From positions 6,076,001 through 6,140,000 of the forward strand of contig NC_064675.1 of the NCBI RefSeq assembly GCF_023278565.1: a stretch of DNA of 64,000 nt, read 5' to 3'. The first letter of the stretch is position 1, and each line of letters starts with the position of its first letter. The translations under genes were made by a program, and so were the position numbers. Below the pieces are notes generated by a model that saw nothing but the letters and a program-made list of their open reading frames with translations, did no database searches and was not told the DNA's origin. Origin of the DNA: Colletotrichum lupini. Lineage: Eukaryota > Ascomycota > Sordariomycetes > Glomerellales > Glomerellaceae. Of this stretch, positions 1 to 10,754 are shown one piece after another.

Positions 1-65
1 GGGCTGCTTCCGTTGCGGCCGTTGAACAAGTCTTTCTTACCTCCTGACCTATTCGTGATATCTAG

Positions 66-2077
66 ACCTTGGGACTATTGGCTTCGACCCAGTTAGTCCC
101 ACCAAAGCCGACAATCTGGCGATCTCAGCGGTTGTCCGATTCTCTGGACATCACCAACCCCAACGTAGCCGCGAGGCTAAGGAGGGCGAAAACGCACAGA
201 CAACTTGTCTGCATACAACTGACCGGTATCCTGGACAAAACAACACACACACTACCAAGCAACCTTCTTCTCCCGGGCCAGATTCGGACTATTCCTCGGC
301 TTCAAGTACTGGCCAGAACGGTCAATGTTCGGGCCAAAACGGCCGGGAGAGTGAAGGGGAAAAGGTCTCGATGTCACAGAGGGGGCTTGCACCTCACTCT
401 ACGACGCAATCACCATCTCGAGCTCCCTTTACTTCCCAGCAGAGTACTCTATCTCGAGACAGTCAAGCGTTCCAAGATGTTGTCACAACCCCTTCCGCAG
501 CCGGCGAGAGACACTCCAATGCTCCACGGTCCTTGGGCATCAGAGGGTTGATAAACCCGTCTGAAGCGCAACAGGAAAGCTCCACTGGCGAGTCATCACA
601 GCCTCGGCCAACTGACAGTCAGACCTCGCCATATGGCATGCCTCCGGGGCAATATACCACATCTAGTGATCGCCAGTATGCATTCCAAGGTCGAGGACAT
701 CCTAGTTCTCAGCCCGGTACTCCAGCTGGCCACCCGACAACCACGCCCTTGGGCCACACACCATCGGAACACTCGCCCAAGAGTGGGTTTCCCTTCCCTC
801 CCATGGGTGCTCCAAGGCAGATTCTCAGTCCTCGAGAAGTACGCGCAGCCAGCGTGAGCCAGACGGGTATGCGAGGCCACGAACCACAACAAACTCCCTT
901 TTTACCGCCCAACGCTTCGCGACTGAAGCGCCCTTACCCTGGCGAGGAGGGTCCCCAAGAGCCCGTTCGTTCAGCATCCGGTCTACCCTTCTCTGGACCC
1001 CCTTCCCTAGGCCCTCCTTCAGCAGGAATGGGTCCGCTCACAACGCCGCCGCGTTCCATGTCCCAGCCCATGGTTGGACACATGCAGCCTGGCAACCCCG
1101 AACGGCCTCAACTGCCCCCTATGGCACGAGATCCTCATGGTAGACCAACAGAGTTCCATGGTCAACCAATGCTACCTCCGGGTCAGAACTATCCTCCACC
1201 ACAGTCACCAGGCGTCCCTGTTTGGTCCACACCTGGTGCTGGAACGTCCTTATACCAAAGTCTGCGGTCAGATGTGACAAAGGCGGAGGGTGGCATGGTA
1301 GTCAGGCTACCGGGAGACGAGGGAGGCATTCTCATACCCGTAGACGTACATCAGGCGTCAAAGCAGGCAGACGAGAAACGCCAACGGAATGCCGGGGCCT
1401 CGGCACGCTTCAGACAGAGGAAGAAGGAGAGAGACCAGGAACAGACTGCCAGTCTGCAAAAGTTGGAACAGCGTGGACGTGACCTGGAGGTGAGAGTGCG
1501 GGAGTTGACCCGGGAGAGGGACTTTTACCGGGACGAGCGCAACCGTCTCCGCGATGTGGTTCTTCGAACGCCTCTCAGCGACATGGCAAACGGACCTCCG
1601 AGCCCAACGTCGTCGAGAAGCGGAGGATCTATGGCGGAGACCAGCCCCATGGTGCAAGCTCCGATGCTGCCACATCAGTCTCAGGGCTACGCATCGAGCG
1701 AGGCGTCTTCAGTGGAACGACCGACGCGTAGACGCAGGACCGACTCGGCCCCACCTCCAGAGTTCTCGATGCCTTCATATGGCACTCCGATCCCCCAGGC
1801 TGGAAACCTGCCGCCCATGCAGGCTCCGGCGTATGGCATGATGCCGCAGAGACCCCCGTCTACGGCGCCGGGCGGAGAGCGACTACCACCTCTTCGGGGC
1901 ATGGAGGGCCCTTACGCTGGCCAGGAATCGGGGCCAGGCGTGTCTGCCGCTGGTCCTTTGTATCCCAGCTACACGCGTGTCCCTCATGAGACGGGATTCG
2001 CGAGCAGATCTGCTGGACCGCCACCACCGGGTCACCACGGGCATCACCATCATGTCCATGAGGGTGGCCCGCGGTAA
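66..2077 (+). CDS. bZIP transcription factor, 5' partial
   Basis: A sequence-specific DNA-binding regulator expected in the nucleus. The frame is open from about 66 to the TAA at 2075-2077, giving 669 visible residues. Codons 1361-1570 encode a bZIP: a basic region with the core NAGASARFRQRKKERD, then heptads ending in RDFYRDERNRLRDVV. The NxxASARFR basic core resembles the Met4/Cys-3 type more than Gcn4/CPC-1; this is a resemblance, not an assignment. The rest is low-complexity Pro/Gln/Ser sequence, and the C-terminus is His-rich (HHGHHHHVH). The frame is closed by stops at 23-25 and 56-58. A branch-like CTGAC (44-48) lies 17 nt before a TAG (63-65), so I read 1-65 as an intron end with the first exon(s) outside the window. 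The alternative is a start at ATG 371, giving 568 aa; the roughly 100 stop-free codons upstream argue against it. The regulated genes cannot be inferred. Confidence 0.82.
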
Positions 2078-2853
2078 AGCCGAGAACGACGGAACTATAA
2101 CAACGTACGACAGAAAAGTGTTCATCTCTTACTTAGGCCTTTTGGGATTCTATCGACCGACCGCATTTCTCTACATCGACACTCGCTACTCAGTTTATAC
2201 CTACTTCGTTTCACTGTTTCGAACTCGTTCGCTCTATACTACGAATACAGATTATAATAGGAGGGAGGGAGGTTGCGGGGTTTCCCAAAGAGGACTGCTT
2301 GATTTGGGTTATTATACTTTGGGTTTATCTCTCAGAGAATCGCATAGTTGGGCGACCGACGCAGAACATTTCTTATGGGCTGTAAACATGGGAGTTGGCT
2401 GCATGGGAATAAGGAGAAGGAAGCAAGAGAGAAGAAAAGGGTTGTGTGTCAACAAGAAGAGTCAAAGTCATCATTACAACAGAAAGGAAAGCCATGTTTG
2501 CCTCTACCGAGGGATGGTTTGGTCCGACCAAAATCAACTTTTCCACAGCGCTGGGTTTTATGTTTTGTTTTATTTTGCACTTTTATTCCTTTAGTTTTGG
2601 CGTGAAAGGGACGGAGGGGACTAGGACTTGTTCATCAAGTTGGGTTTTCAAAGCGGATATTTGATAGAGCATCGGCTGTTCACCATTACAGCCGACTGCG
2701 TTTGTTTTTTTGCTTTCGATATTTCATGTATTAGACGCCGGACTAGCCAGTGATGGCGTCGTATGTTTGAGACGGAGACCGGGTTTGGGCCGGATTATGA
2801 GATCCTTTCATACCGGACTTTTGGTATCTATAGAAATTCAAACAATAGACGAT
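2078..2853. other. 3' flank of the bZIP gene, no gene seen
   Basis: T-rich spacer holding the presumed 3' UTR of the bZIP gene. Short open frames here have no recognisable content. It ends at the target-site duplication of the adjacent miniature transposon. Confidence 0.5.
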
Positions 2854-2861
2854 CGATTGTG

Positions 2862-2966
2862 GAGTACGGTTATTCCGCACCCACACGAAGGCTATCCCGC
2901 ACCCATACTAGGCCTACTCAAGCAAATAGTGGGCTGCACGTGACTGTACAGCCGCAGCAGCCACAT
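2862..2966 (+). repeat. Left terminal inverted repeat of the hAT-type MITE
   Basis: Inverted copy of 3313-3417. Contains two subterminal copies of the GGYTATYCCGCACCCAYAC motif. Confidence 0.92.
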
Positions 2967-3174
2967 GTTAGGCCATGGGCGCGCGCCTTCCCATTATTTC
3001 TGTTTTGACGCGTAACACCACCTTTTTTGGTCATTTTTGAAGCAGGATAAGTACCTCTCCGAGTACCAAAATATAGGCTCTAGAGATGTATTTTCCCTGA
3101 GCAAAGACTGGCTTCTGAAGTCGTGGTTTTGACTTTAGAAAGCGCGCATAGTCGGCATTGTGGAAGAGGGCAAA

Positions 3175-3260
3175 GTGGAAGGTGCAATAGGCAGTGGAAG
3201 GTGCAATAGGCAGTGGAAGGTGCAGTTGTGGAAGGTGCAGTTGTGGAAGGTGCAGTGGAA
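3175..3260 (+). repeat. Tandem array inside the MITE
   Basis: Two 19-bp units (GTGGAAGGTGCAATAGGCA, 3175-3212), two 15-bp units (GTGGAAGGTGCAGTT, 3213-3242), then a 12-bp unit and a truncated one. All share the core GTGGAAGGTGCA. Copy number here may explain length differences between family members. Confidence 0.9.
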
Positions 3261-3312
3261 GCGCGCCTTCCAACCCTCTAGAACTGCCGGAATAATAGAG
3301 ATTCCGGGTCAA

Positions 3313-3417
3313 ATGTGGCTGCTGCGGCTGTGCAGTCACGTGTAGCCCACTATTTGCTTGAGTAGGCCTAGTATGGGTGCGGGATAGCCTTCGTGTGGGT
3401 GCGGAATAGCCGTACTC
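3313..3417 (-). repeat. Right terminal inverted repeat of the hAT-type MITE
   Basis: Reverse complement of 2862-2966 with three transition differences. Confidence 0.92.
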
Positions 3418-3425
3418 CGATTGTG

Positions 3426-6400
3426 TGTTATCATTTTGGCTTGGCAAGATTGTGTCCTCTACCCAACCCACAACCTTGAGTTACGTATTGAATCTGATAA
3501 ACAAACGCCGATTTGGTCAGAATCCCGATGACGAGAAGAAACTCACGGGCGTGGGGGATAGGCTAGGGGGTGTGGGGGTGGTCCCAAAAGAACTCGAAGT
3601 GAGGCGAGTAAAAAGTGTGTGTGTGTGTGTGTAGCTTGACCGTCAGGGGGAAAAAGAAGAAAGGATCCCAAGCAGTTTTACTGGATGATTTGCGACAAGC
3701 CGCAAGATGATCGAGAGAAACGAAGGGTGGTTTGGCAGCCCCGGGCTCCAGGTGGCCGGTTGACTGGACCACTGACCGGGCAAAAAGTCAGCTTATGCCA
3801 TAGATGCGAGTCATCCCAATCCGTTTCGTACATGGACATTTTTTTTTCTGCCACTCACTCGCTCACCCACGTCTTCCTTGCTTATGATCGACCCGGTAGG
3901 TCAGATCCTATCCATCCATCCCACATGAACGGCGCGCGATTTGTTCAGACTGGGAAGGAGGGTTGGGAGGCCAAGGGGCCCATGCCAATGACTACAAACC
4001 CAGGCCGCCGTCGCTGCCGCCGCGGTCGTCGTCGTCACCTCTTTTCAATGTGCCAACGTCCGTCTTGACAGGACAGAAATGTCTCACGCGCGCCTTAGTG
4101 GACAAGATACCCAAGAAAGCTAGACAGATATAGAGCCAAAGATAGAGCCAAAGAAAGAGACAAAGAACGCAGAAGGAAGCAATTCGTTGGCAGCGTCGTC
4201 TCGCCACGTCACACAACCCCCCTTGTTTCCTCGGAGCGACGGCGAAAGAGTGTTGTAGACATACTCGGTGCGGGCCTGCGCAGAAGGCCCCCCCTTTCTC
4301 ATGGGATCTGTCGCGCTAGCCGACAAATGTTACCGTGCATAGGGGCGTATTTGAGAAGAATATTACAAGAGAGGAAATGCTTTTCTCGGTTCAGCCAAGA
4401 CGCCAGCTTTTGGACTTTGGGCTAAGTGTTCTTGACTTTAACCCCTCACACACACCCCTCCCCTCCTCGTCCCCTTTTCCCTCCTCTGGTATTTTCTTTT
4501 CCTTTCCTTTCAAGAAGATTGATCGACGCCGGTGCCGTTGAGTGAACTTGTCAACGACGCTAATGTAATATATCGATCAAAGCTATCTGCTTCCCTCCCG
4601 TTGGTGCGCTTGAAGAAAAGGGTAAAGGAAAAAAAAGGAAAATAACAGACGGCGTGGACGGTGGACAGGTAGACGAAAAGGCAAAAGAGCTTCTTGCCCA
4701 ATCAGGCAATGAGCTCACCGAGCCAAAGGTACGTACCGAGGCGAGGTGAGCCGGCCCTTGGGCTGCCCTGGCGGTGGTGGTGGTAGCTCGGACACGGTTC
4801 AGGGTCGGAACAAACGGACGGAAAGGAAGGACGCTTATGGGAGTAAGTGGAGGAAGGAAGGATGGAGGGGGTAAAGTAGGGTGGATGGTTGGTGGTTGCG
4901 AAGACGGGAGACGGGAAACGGGGAACGGGGTTACGGGTTACGGGGAAACGGCGGGCGGACGCGGGCAGCGGGCAGCGGCACAGCCAAGGGCAAGCACGAC
5001 TTCTTCTTTGGGGCCGCGTTTCCACTTCCCATTGGCGCTGAGCTTGTACGTAGTAAGTGCCTTCCCAGCTTTGGGGAGGGGTTTTGGCCCCCACTTCCCG
5101 TGGGTCACGTCCCAGGTCCCACGTCCCCGTTCTTGCCGTACTTGGGCTTCACGGCAGCCACGTTTGACAACGACACCTGCCTTGCGTCCCCGTCATGTAC
5201 GTAAGGTCAGGTACCTAGGTACGGTACTTTGGCATTTCCATTTGGGTAAAGCAGGCACTCTTACTTTCGGCTGTGTGCGTGTGTGTCTGTGTGCATGTGT
5301 GTGTGGATGATGCTGATGTTTCCCTGATGCTGGTGCTGATGCCGATGCTGACGCTGACTTGCATCTTTCACCTACATACGGATACATACACCTTGAATCA
5401 CGGCATCACGACGACAGCTCGACACATATACCGGACAGCCCCCCGCCGCACGAGCTGCGTATGTGAGTGATGAATGATGCGCGAGATGCATGCTTCTCTC
5501 GGGTTTTCGTGCACCTTGCATCCCGCTAACCACAACGCACGGCATCGGTCTCCCAAGATGGCTTGGTCTACCGCATCGAAATCCCCTCGATGCACAAGTG
5601 TCTCGCTGAATCGGGCAGGCCATGTACGAAGTAGGTATCTCAGCCTCTCTCAGGCAGACGCTTCTCAGCTGCAGTTGCAACTTGTTGTCTTGTCTTTTCT
5701 GGGCAAAGATGCCATCAAAGTACTAGTTGCCCCCTCCCTCCCATGCTCTCCCCCGAGCGCACAATGGAACCTAAATTGGGCATCACAGCTTGAGCTGAGA
5801 AGAGACAGAGCAGCCGAGCAGACAATATTCCCCGACGACCGGCTGTACAAAGTTCACATCTTCGGGCATCTCCCCTGCATCGTCTTGCGTCCCCGGCGAC
5901 GTTGACATTTTCATCTATCCTTTTTGTTTTCCCCTTAAACATCTTTCCCATGTCACGCATGTGTTCGTTTCCTGCCAACTCTGTTTGTTGCCCGCGACCC
6001 CCTTCCCCTCGTCTCTGCCTTCCCAGGTCAAACTTTCTGTAGCTTGTCCTCTTCCCATTCTCTTCCACACCGTTCCGTCTTCCATCATCACTTGGACGGC
6101 AGTTCTGGAAGCTTTTTTCTGCCCATCATCGAGGAGGTCCTAGCTTTTGGGGCTTGACTTGCTTCCTTGGCTCGTCCAAGTGTTGTTGCACCGTGCCGTA
6201 CTGCACACACACGCCTCGTTCGTATCGTGCCTTCGTACCTTCGTATCTTATCTGGCGCTCGCTCGCAACTTGCGAATGGAAGCCAGACGAACGGACGGAC
6301 TTTGGGCACAAAGCTGAGCCGGCCATCAGCCGCCGACACCACAACTTTGTTCAAGACTGATGATTTGCAATTAATTGAGTTTTTGGTGCCTTGTATCTCC

Positions 6401-9400
6401 CTCCTGCCGTCTACCTACGCTTCTATTCCTGGGTATTTGCTTTCATTTACTTTCCTTGGCCTTGTCACCAGTTTTTCCTTAGCTGTCGGACAGACGAAAT
6501 AGCATTAACCGGCAGTTCGCTCCTTTACACACATCCAGGGAACGAGGGATGAAGCAGCCGGCAAGTAGCTGACCACTTTGGCAAGATGCGATTGGGAGAG
6601 GCTGTTCACGATGCCGTCTGGGCAAAAAGAGGGCAAATAGAGGAATCTGCGAGACCGAGGTCGCCCTGCGAGACATCATTGACGAAAGCGATGGACGAGG
6701 CAGAACCCGGGTTGAACCCAGAATACGATGTGTCCAGCAATACATACATACGCACACACGAACATACCCCCTGGGCGGCGGCAAAACATAGCAACTGCAT
6801 AGACCGACCCGGCGCAATGCGGGAGCCGACGTTGCAGCCCTCGTCGGGCCGTCAACGCAAAGTGATTGCGTCAAGTTTTAGCCTATCTCTGGGTGGGAAG
6901 GGTAGTGTTGGGCCACCGGCAGACCATTACCCTACTAGCCATGATCTCACTCTCTCTACCCTCCTCTCAGGCCTGTGACGGTTACGAGCCAGCTATCAAG
7001 CCACCTTAGGCATAGAGGGAGGAGGGGAAAAGGGGAGTGAAGGAAGAGAGGGGAGGGTGTATTGAAGAATTCGAGCTGATGCTTTCCTTGCTGATTCCCA
7101 TCTTCTTTTTGCTTCTTCTCTCTCTTTCCCCCCAATCCTCCCACTTTTCCCCTTTGCTCGGACGAGAACCACGGACCCGGTCGTCTTAGTTGACTGACTC
7201 TTGGTTTTCTCCCAGCTTCTTCCCTTTTTGCTCTCGAGGGGTCCGATGTAGAGGTACATCGTCCTGACTGGGGCACGTCCCCCGCCATGTACTGGTTCAA
7301 ACCTGTCTGTTTCTGGCCCGTCCCTTTTTCTTCCTTTTACCCAATTCTTGCACACGATTTTTGCTTTTTGGTCAATGGAGAGAGGCAAGGGGAGGGAGGG
7401 GGAAGAAGGATGATAGGTGGGCACACCTTTGACACCCAACCCGCACCTCCAAAGCTGTCTACTACAGTAAGGTATACGCAGTACAGTCCTCCTCCTCCAA
7501 CCCCCGATAAGCTAGGTACGGGGCTGCCTTAGTTTATGACTTTGCATTTTCTCCGAAAATCGCAGCAGTCTCGGCACCCGGGATCCACCACCTGGACGTA
7601 CCTGCAAGGCGACCCAATGCCGGTAAGCCCCGGGACCGCGGGCGGGGAAGAACCTGACCTGACAGCCTACCTTACATTACAGGAAAGACGGGAGAAAGGG
7701 AAAAGAAAAGAAAAACCCCACCACCCTTGAACCACTTCAACCAGGTACGATCGGGCAAAACTGGAGTCCTCGCTGATGGCCGGATTTACCCCGCACCCAC
7801 CCGTGTCACGTCATCTAACAGCCCGGCCGGCGCTGTACCGGCGGCCGACCTTGTCCCCAGGCTTGGCCGCAGGCTTGAGGCTGTATGAATGGATGGATGA
7901 CCTCACAATCAACCCCCGTCCCGTCGTCGCCTTCTTCCCACCTTTCCCCCTCTCGTTCTCGGGGAGGGTTGTTCCATGCGATCCCACCTTTTCTACGGTA
8001 CCTGCCGAGGTTCCCCACTGGTCCCGGCTTGGTCCGCCAGCTGGGACCCCGTTCCCTGGGATGCGGGTTTGGCCGGGGTGACCCGACTTGTGGAACCCCA
8101 CCCGGAAAACGGCCGAGAATCTCCGTGTCTGTCTCTTTATCGCCTGGCGATTGCTACCCGACTAAAGGTGAACCCAGACGCCAAAAAGTTGAGGGTGAAT
8201 CTTTGTGTATGTTCGATATCAAGTTTTCGACGACGCGCCTCGGTCTATGGCTGAGATCAGACTGCATTGCTGGCCTTTTGCCTCGCTGAGCAGCTGTTGT
8301 TTGAATGTGAGGGAGTTTACATGATTAAGACGAGGACCTGTGGTTGCTGCGACGTCTAACATGCCGAACGGATGACGAGAGACGCCCAGGCCTCATAGGA
8401 ACCATTCAGACGCTGCCACGGTCCTGCAACACAAGACTCCTCTCAGTCATGCGCATCAAGCGATCGAAAGAAAGGCGGTGATGATGTCCTCGCAGGCCAG
8501 GCTGGATGTTGAGTACACCGGATAAAGTAGATGAGACACTCTTCCTATGTGCCTTCCACTCCCTTCTAGATCATGCGTGATTGAATGACAGTGGATGGTG
8601 ATGAAGTGGCTCGAGTATCAGAGCATCCAATTGTACAGCCAAAGCAAGATTGTCCAAAAACATACCATCTACCCACTCACCTATCTAGCCAAAAAGCGAG
8701 TATAGCGAGTTTGAGAAGACGGCAAGACCACCAATCAATTTGTTTGATACGTGCTTCTGTACTGTCTTTCAAAAAGCCTCGTCCTGTCTTGTGCTCTTGC
8801 GCTTCTTCGTCGCCCAATACATCTTTGACATTCGATGATGAGTGTATGTTTCCATATCCGATTCGAGGTATGAGGTTTACTCGCCGTCTTTCTGATATTC
8901 TATCGCCTGATTCTGAGTAGGGCAGAGTAGTGTAGTGGGAGCTTACGAATGATCGATGAAGGGGCTGAGTGCTAAAGATGACCATGAGCGCTCTCCGACA
9001 CCATTCTTGACTAATTGATATGCTCCTACCCAGAGTCTGTTCGACAATCGAGATAGACGGTCTGAATAGCACGGTGCTCTTTGCTATGACTGACTTTCTT
9101 TCTTACTACTTTAACTTAGTCTCCTCCTTTTTTGAAATTTCTCTTCCCTGCCTCATAGTCCCATATTCTTTACATCTTCACATCAATTCCGACATCATGA
9201 CGTCTCGGCAGCCAGCAGCAGGTCCATCTCTCCTCCATGCCATCTCAGCTCACACTGCTAAACTAGATCCAAGTCTACACCAACCCGGATTTCGAATAGA
9301 AATAGGTATATAAAGATATCAGTTACCCTGCAAGTTAGAATCCTTTCCTCAGAGGCGGCAGCAGAAGCCGGCCAGCCAGATTAGGTGGTTCGCCATGCTT

Positions 9401-10200
9401 GTGTACATCATCACGGGGCACTCAGGCAACTAACCACGTCATCGGCGCGGTGTCCCAATCTCTTTACAATCACCACCCCAGGGGGAAAAAGAAACCTACC
9501 TTCCAACCATCTTCCATCCAAGAACTCGCTTCACCTTCCTCGGGGGTATACAGCCAGGAACACAACCACACACAAAACCAGGAGACGGCAGGCGCGATGG
9601 AAAGTAGAACCCGGCCAGTTTTTGATAACGCCGCGACCGCGCCCGCACCCGCGCCCGGGCCGAGGCCCGTTGTGCCGGTCCCTGCTGCTCTCATCTCTAA
9701 CGCGCGGCTGCTTCGTTCGGAAACATAGCCACCAGGCCACCCTGAAAGAATTTTGCCTGTTCATGTGAGAGGAACGTGAACGAGTTTGTGCAGGACCAAG
9801 ATGATGCCGAGCGCCTATAAATTTCACTCGCGGTTGCCTTTCGAATGGGTGTGCCCTCATGTACAGACGTCTATTTGTATTCATTACATGCCGGGGGAGT
9901 GGATGCGTTCCAACGCACGTAGACAGCTTCAATCGGACCAGAAGATTGTCCTTGGATAGAACGAGGCAGTTGAGACGGCCGATCTTAAAGTGGAAACAAT
10001 CAACAGCTTCCTTGGACTCTTCCCAGTTCGCTTAAAAGAGGACTAAAAATTCTATGATATCCTCTTTTCATAGTTGCTTACCCACTCATCCATTTGTAAG
10101 GTTATCAAGGACCCCGTATTCTGTCGGGGTAAGTGAGGGAGGTTGGAGTTGCAACAGCGCAACTACCAACGTACATCAGCTAAGCAGAAAGACAGATTCG
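3426..10200. other. Gene-poor spacer, about 6.8 kb
   Basis: No frame longer than about 150 codons and no frame with recognisable domain content on either strand. It holds a (GT)9 tract near 3615-3632, a short GATAGAGCCAAA-type repeat near 4127-4160, purine- and pyrimidine-rich tracts (7015-7130, 7375-7410) and GGTACCTAGGTAC-like strings near 5207-5225. A rapidly evolving small secreted protein gene or a non-coding transcript cannot be excluded by eye. Confidence 0.5.
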
Positions 10201-10533
10201 ATGTCTACGTATGACAAACCCCCATCATCCAACGGTATGCAACCTACCGATATGGACGCTGGACCGGACCGTGAGCGCACACAGTTGAGGGACTCGAGGC
10301 TTTTCATCCTTCTCGTCCAAAAGAGCGTGTTGGCGTCGTGAAGGGTACCACTCTCGAAAAGCAGCCAAAACTCCACAGACAGAACGGAGCTGTCGGATCT
10401 TGCAGAATACCCGATATCCAGCCGTGCCATCGCCGACGAAGCATCTTCTACGGCCAGTGAAGCATCGCAAGCCGGAACATTCGTCATGCTGGTAATACAG
10501 ACACCCCTAGAAACTGTGATGGCGGGAGGTTAA
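10201..10533 (+). pseudogene. Possible coding remnant with one in-frame TGA
   Basis: One frame runs from ATG 10201 (MSTYDKPPSSNGMQPTDMD...) to TAA 10531-10533, interrupted only by TGA at 10339-10341. Both halves are hydrophilic and protein-like; the second includes DRTELSDLAEYPISSRAI. A CGA-to-TGA change would explain the stop. A spliced gene is an alternative: GTGAGC near 10270 could be a donor, and GTAATA near 10492 could pair with CACACAG near 10580. No family was recognised. It lies tail-to-tail with the SEC12 gene. Low confidence that it was ever a gene. Confidence 0.25.
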
Positions 10534-10754
10534 ATAAGAGTCATCACATCAGCTCACATAAATAATCAACCTCACACAGGGAACCTCTCGTCTGCCAAAA
10601 GATCATTCTCCAATAAAATCGTACAAGTTCGTGATTAAATCGTACATGCCCTCCCGGACAAGTTATATCAACGACATTTCCGTAAACACATCTTATAATA
10701 TACCTCATTGCCCCTCCTAGGCTCCTCCCCATCAGACATACGCCCCGGGGTACC

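Larger units (their letters stand above)
2854..3425. mobile_element. hAT-type MITE with 105-bp TIRs and 8-bp target duplication
   Basis: Element 2862-3417 (556 bp) begins GAGTACGG and ends CCGTACTC. Positions 2862-2966 and the reverse complement of 3313-3417 match over 105 bp with three differences, all transitions; two fit CpA-to-TpA change. The element is bracketed by the exact octamer CGATTGTG at 2854-2861 and 3418-3425. An 8-bp duplication is the hallmark of the hAT superfamily. Each TIR carries the motif GGCTATYCCGCACCCAYAC twice, a subterminal repeat pattern of the sort hAT transposases bind. The roughly 346-bp interior has no transposase frame but contains a GTGGAAGGTGCA-based tandem array. 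Non-autonomous, so mobilised in trans if at all. TIR identity suggests a fairly recent insertion. Confidence 0.9.

Noticed and set aside
3031..3471. 146-codon minus-strand frame that shares a peptide with a + frame at 2763-3008
   Set aside because: The shared peptide is simply the two inverted repeats of the MITE read in equivalent frames; not a protein family.
6660..6760. tRNA-like B box (GGGTTCAACCC on the minus strand)
   Set aside because: A T-arm can be drawn, but no matching acceptor stem or A box was found at tRNA spacing. Similar checks near 7290, 59150 and 60880 also failed.
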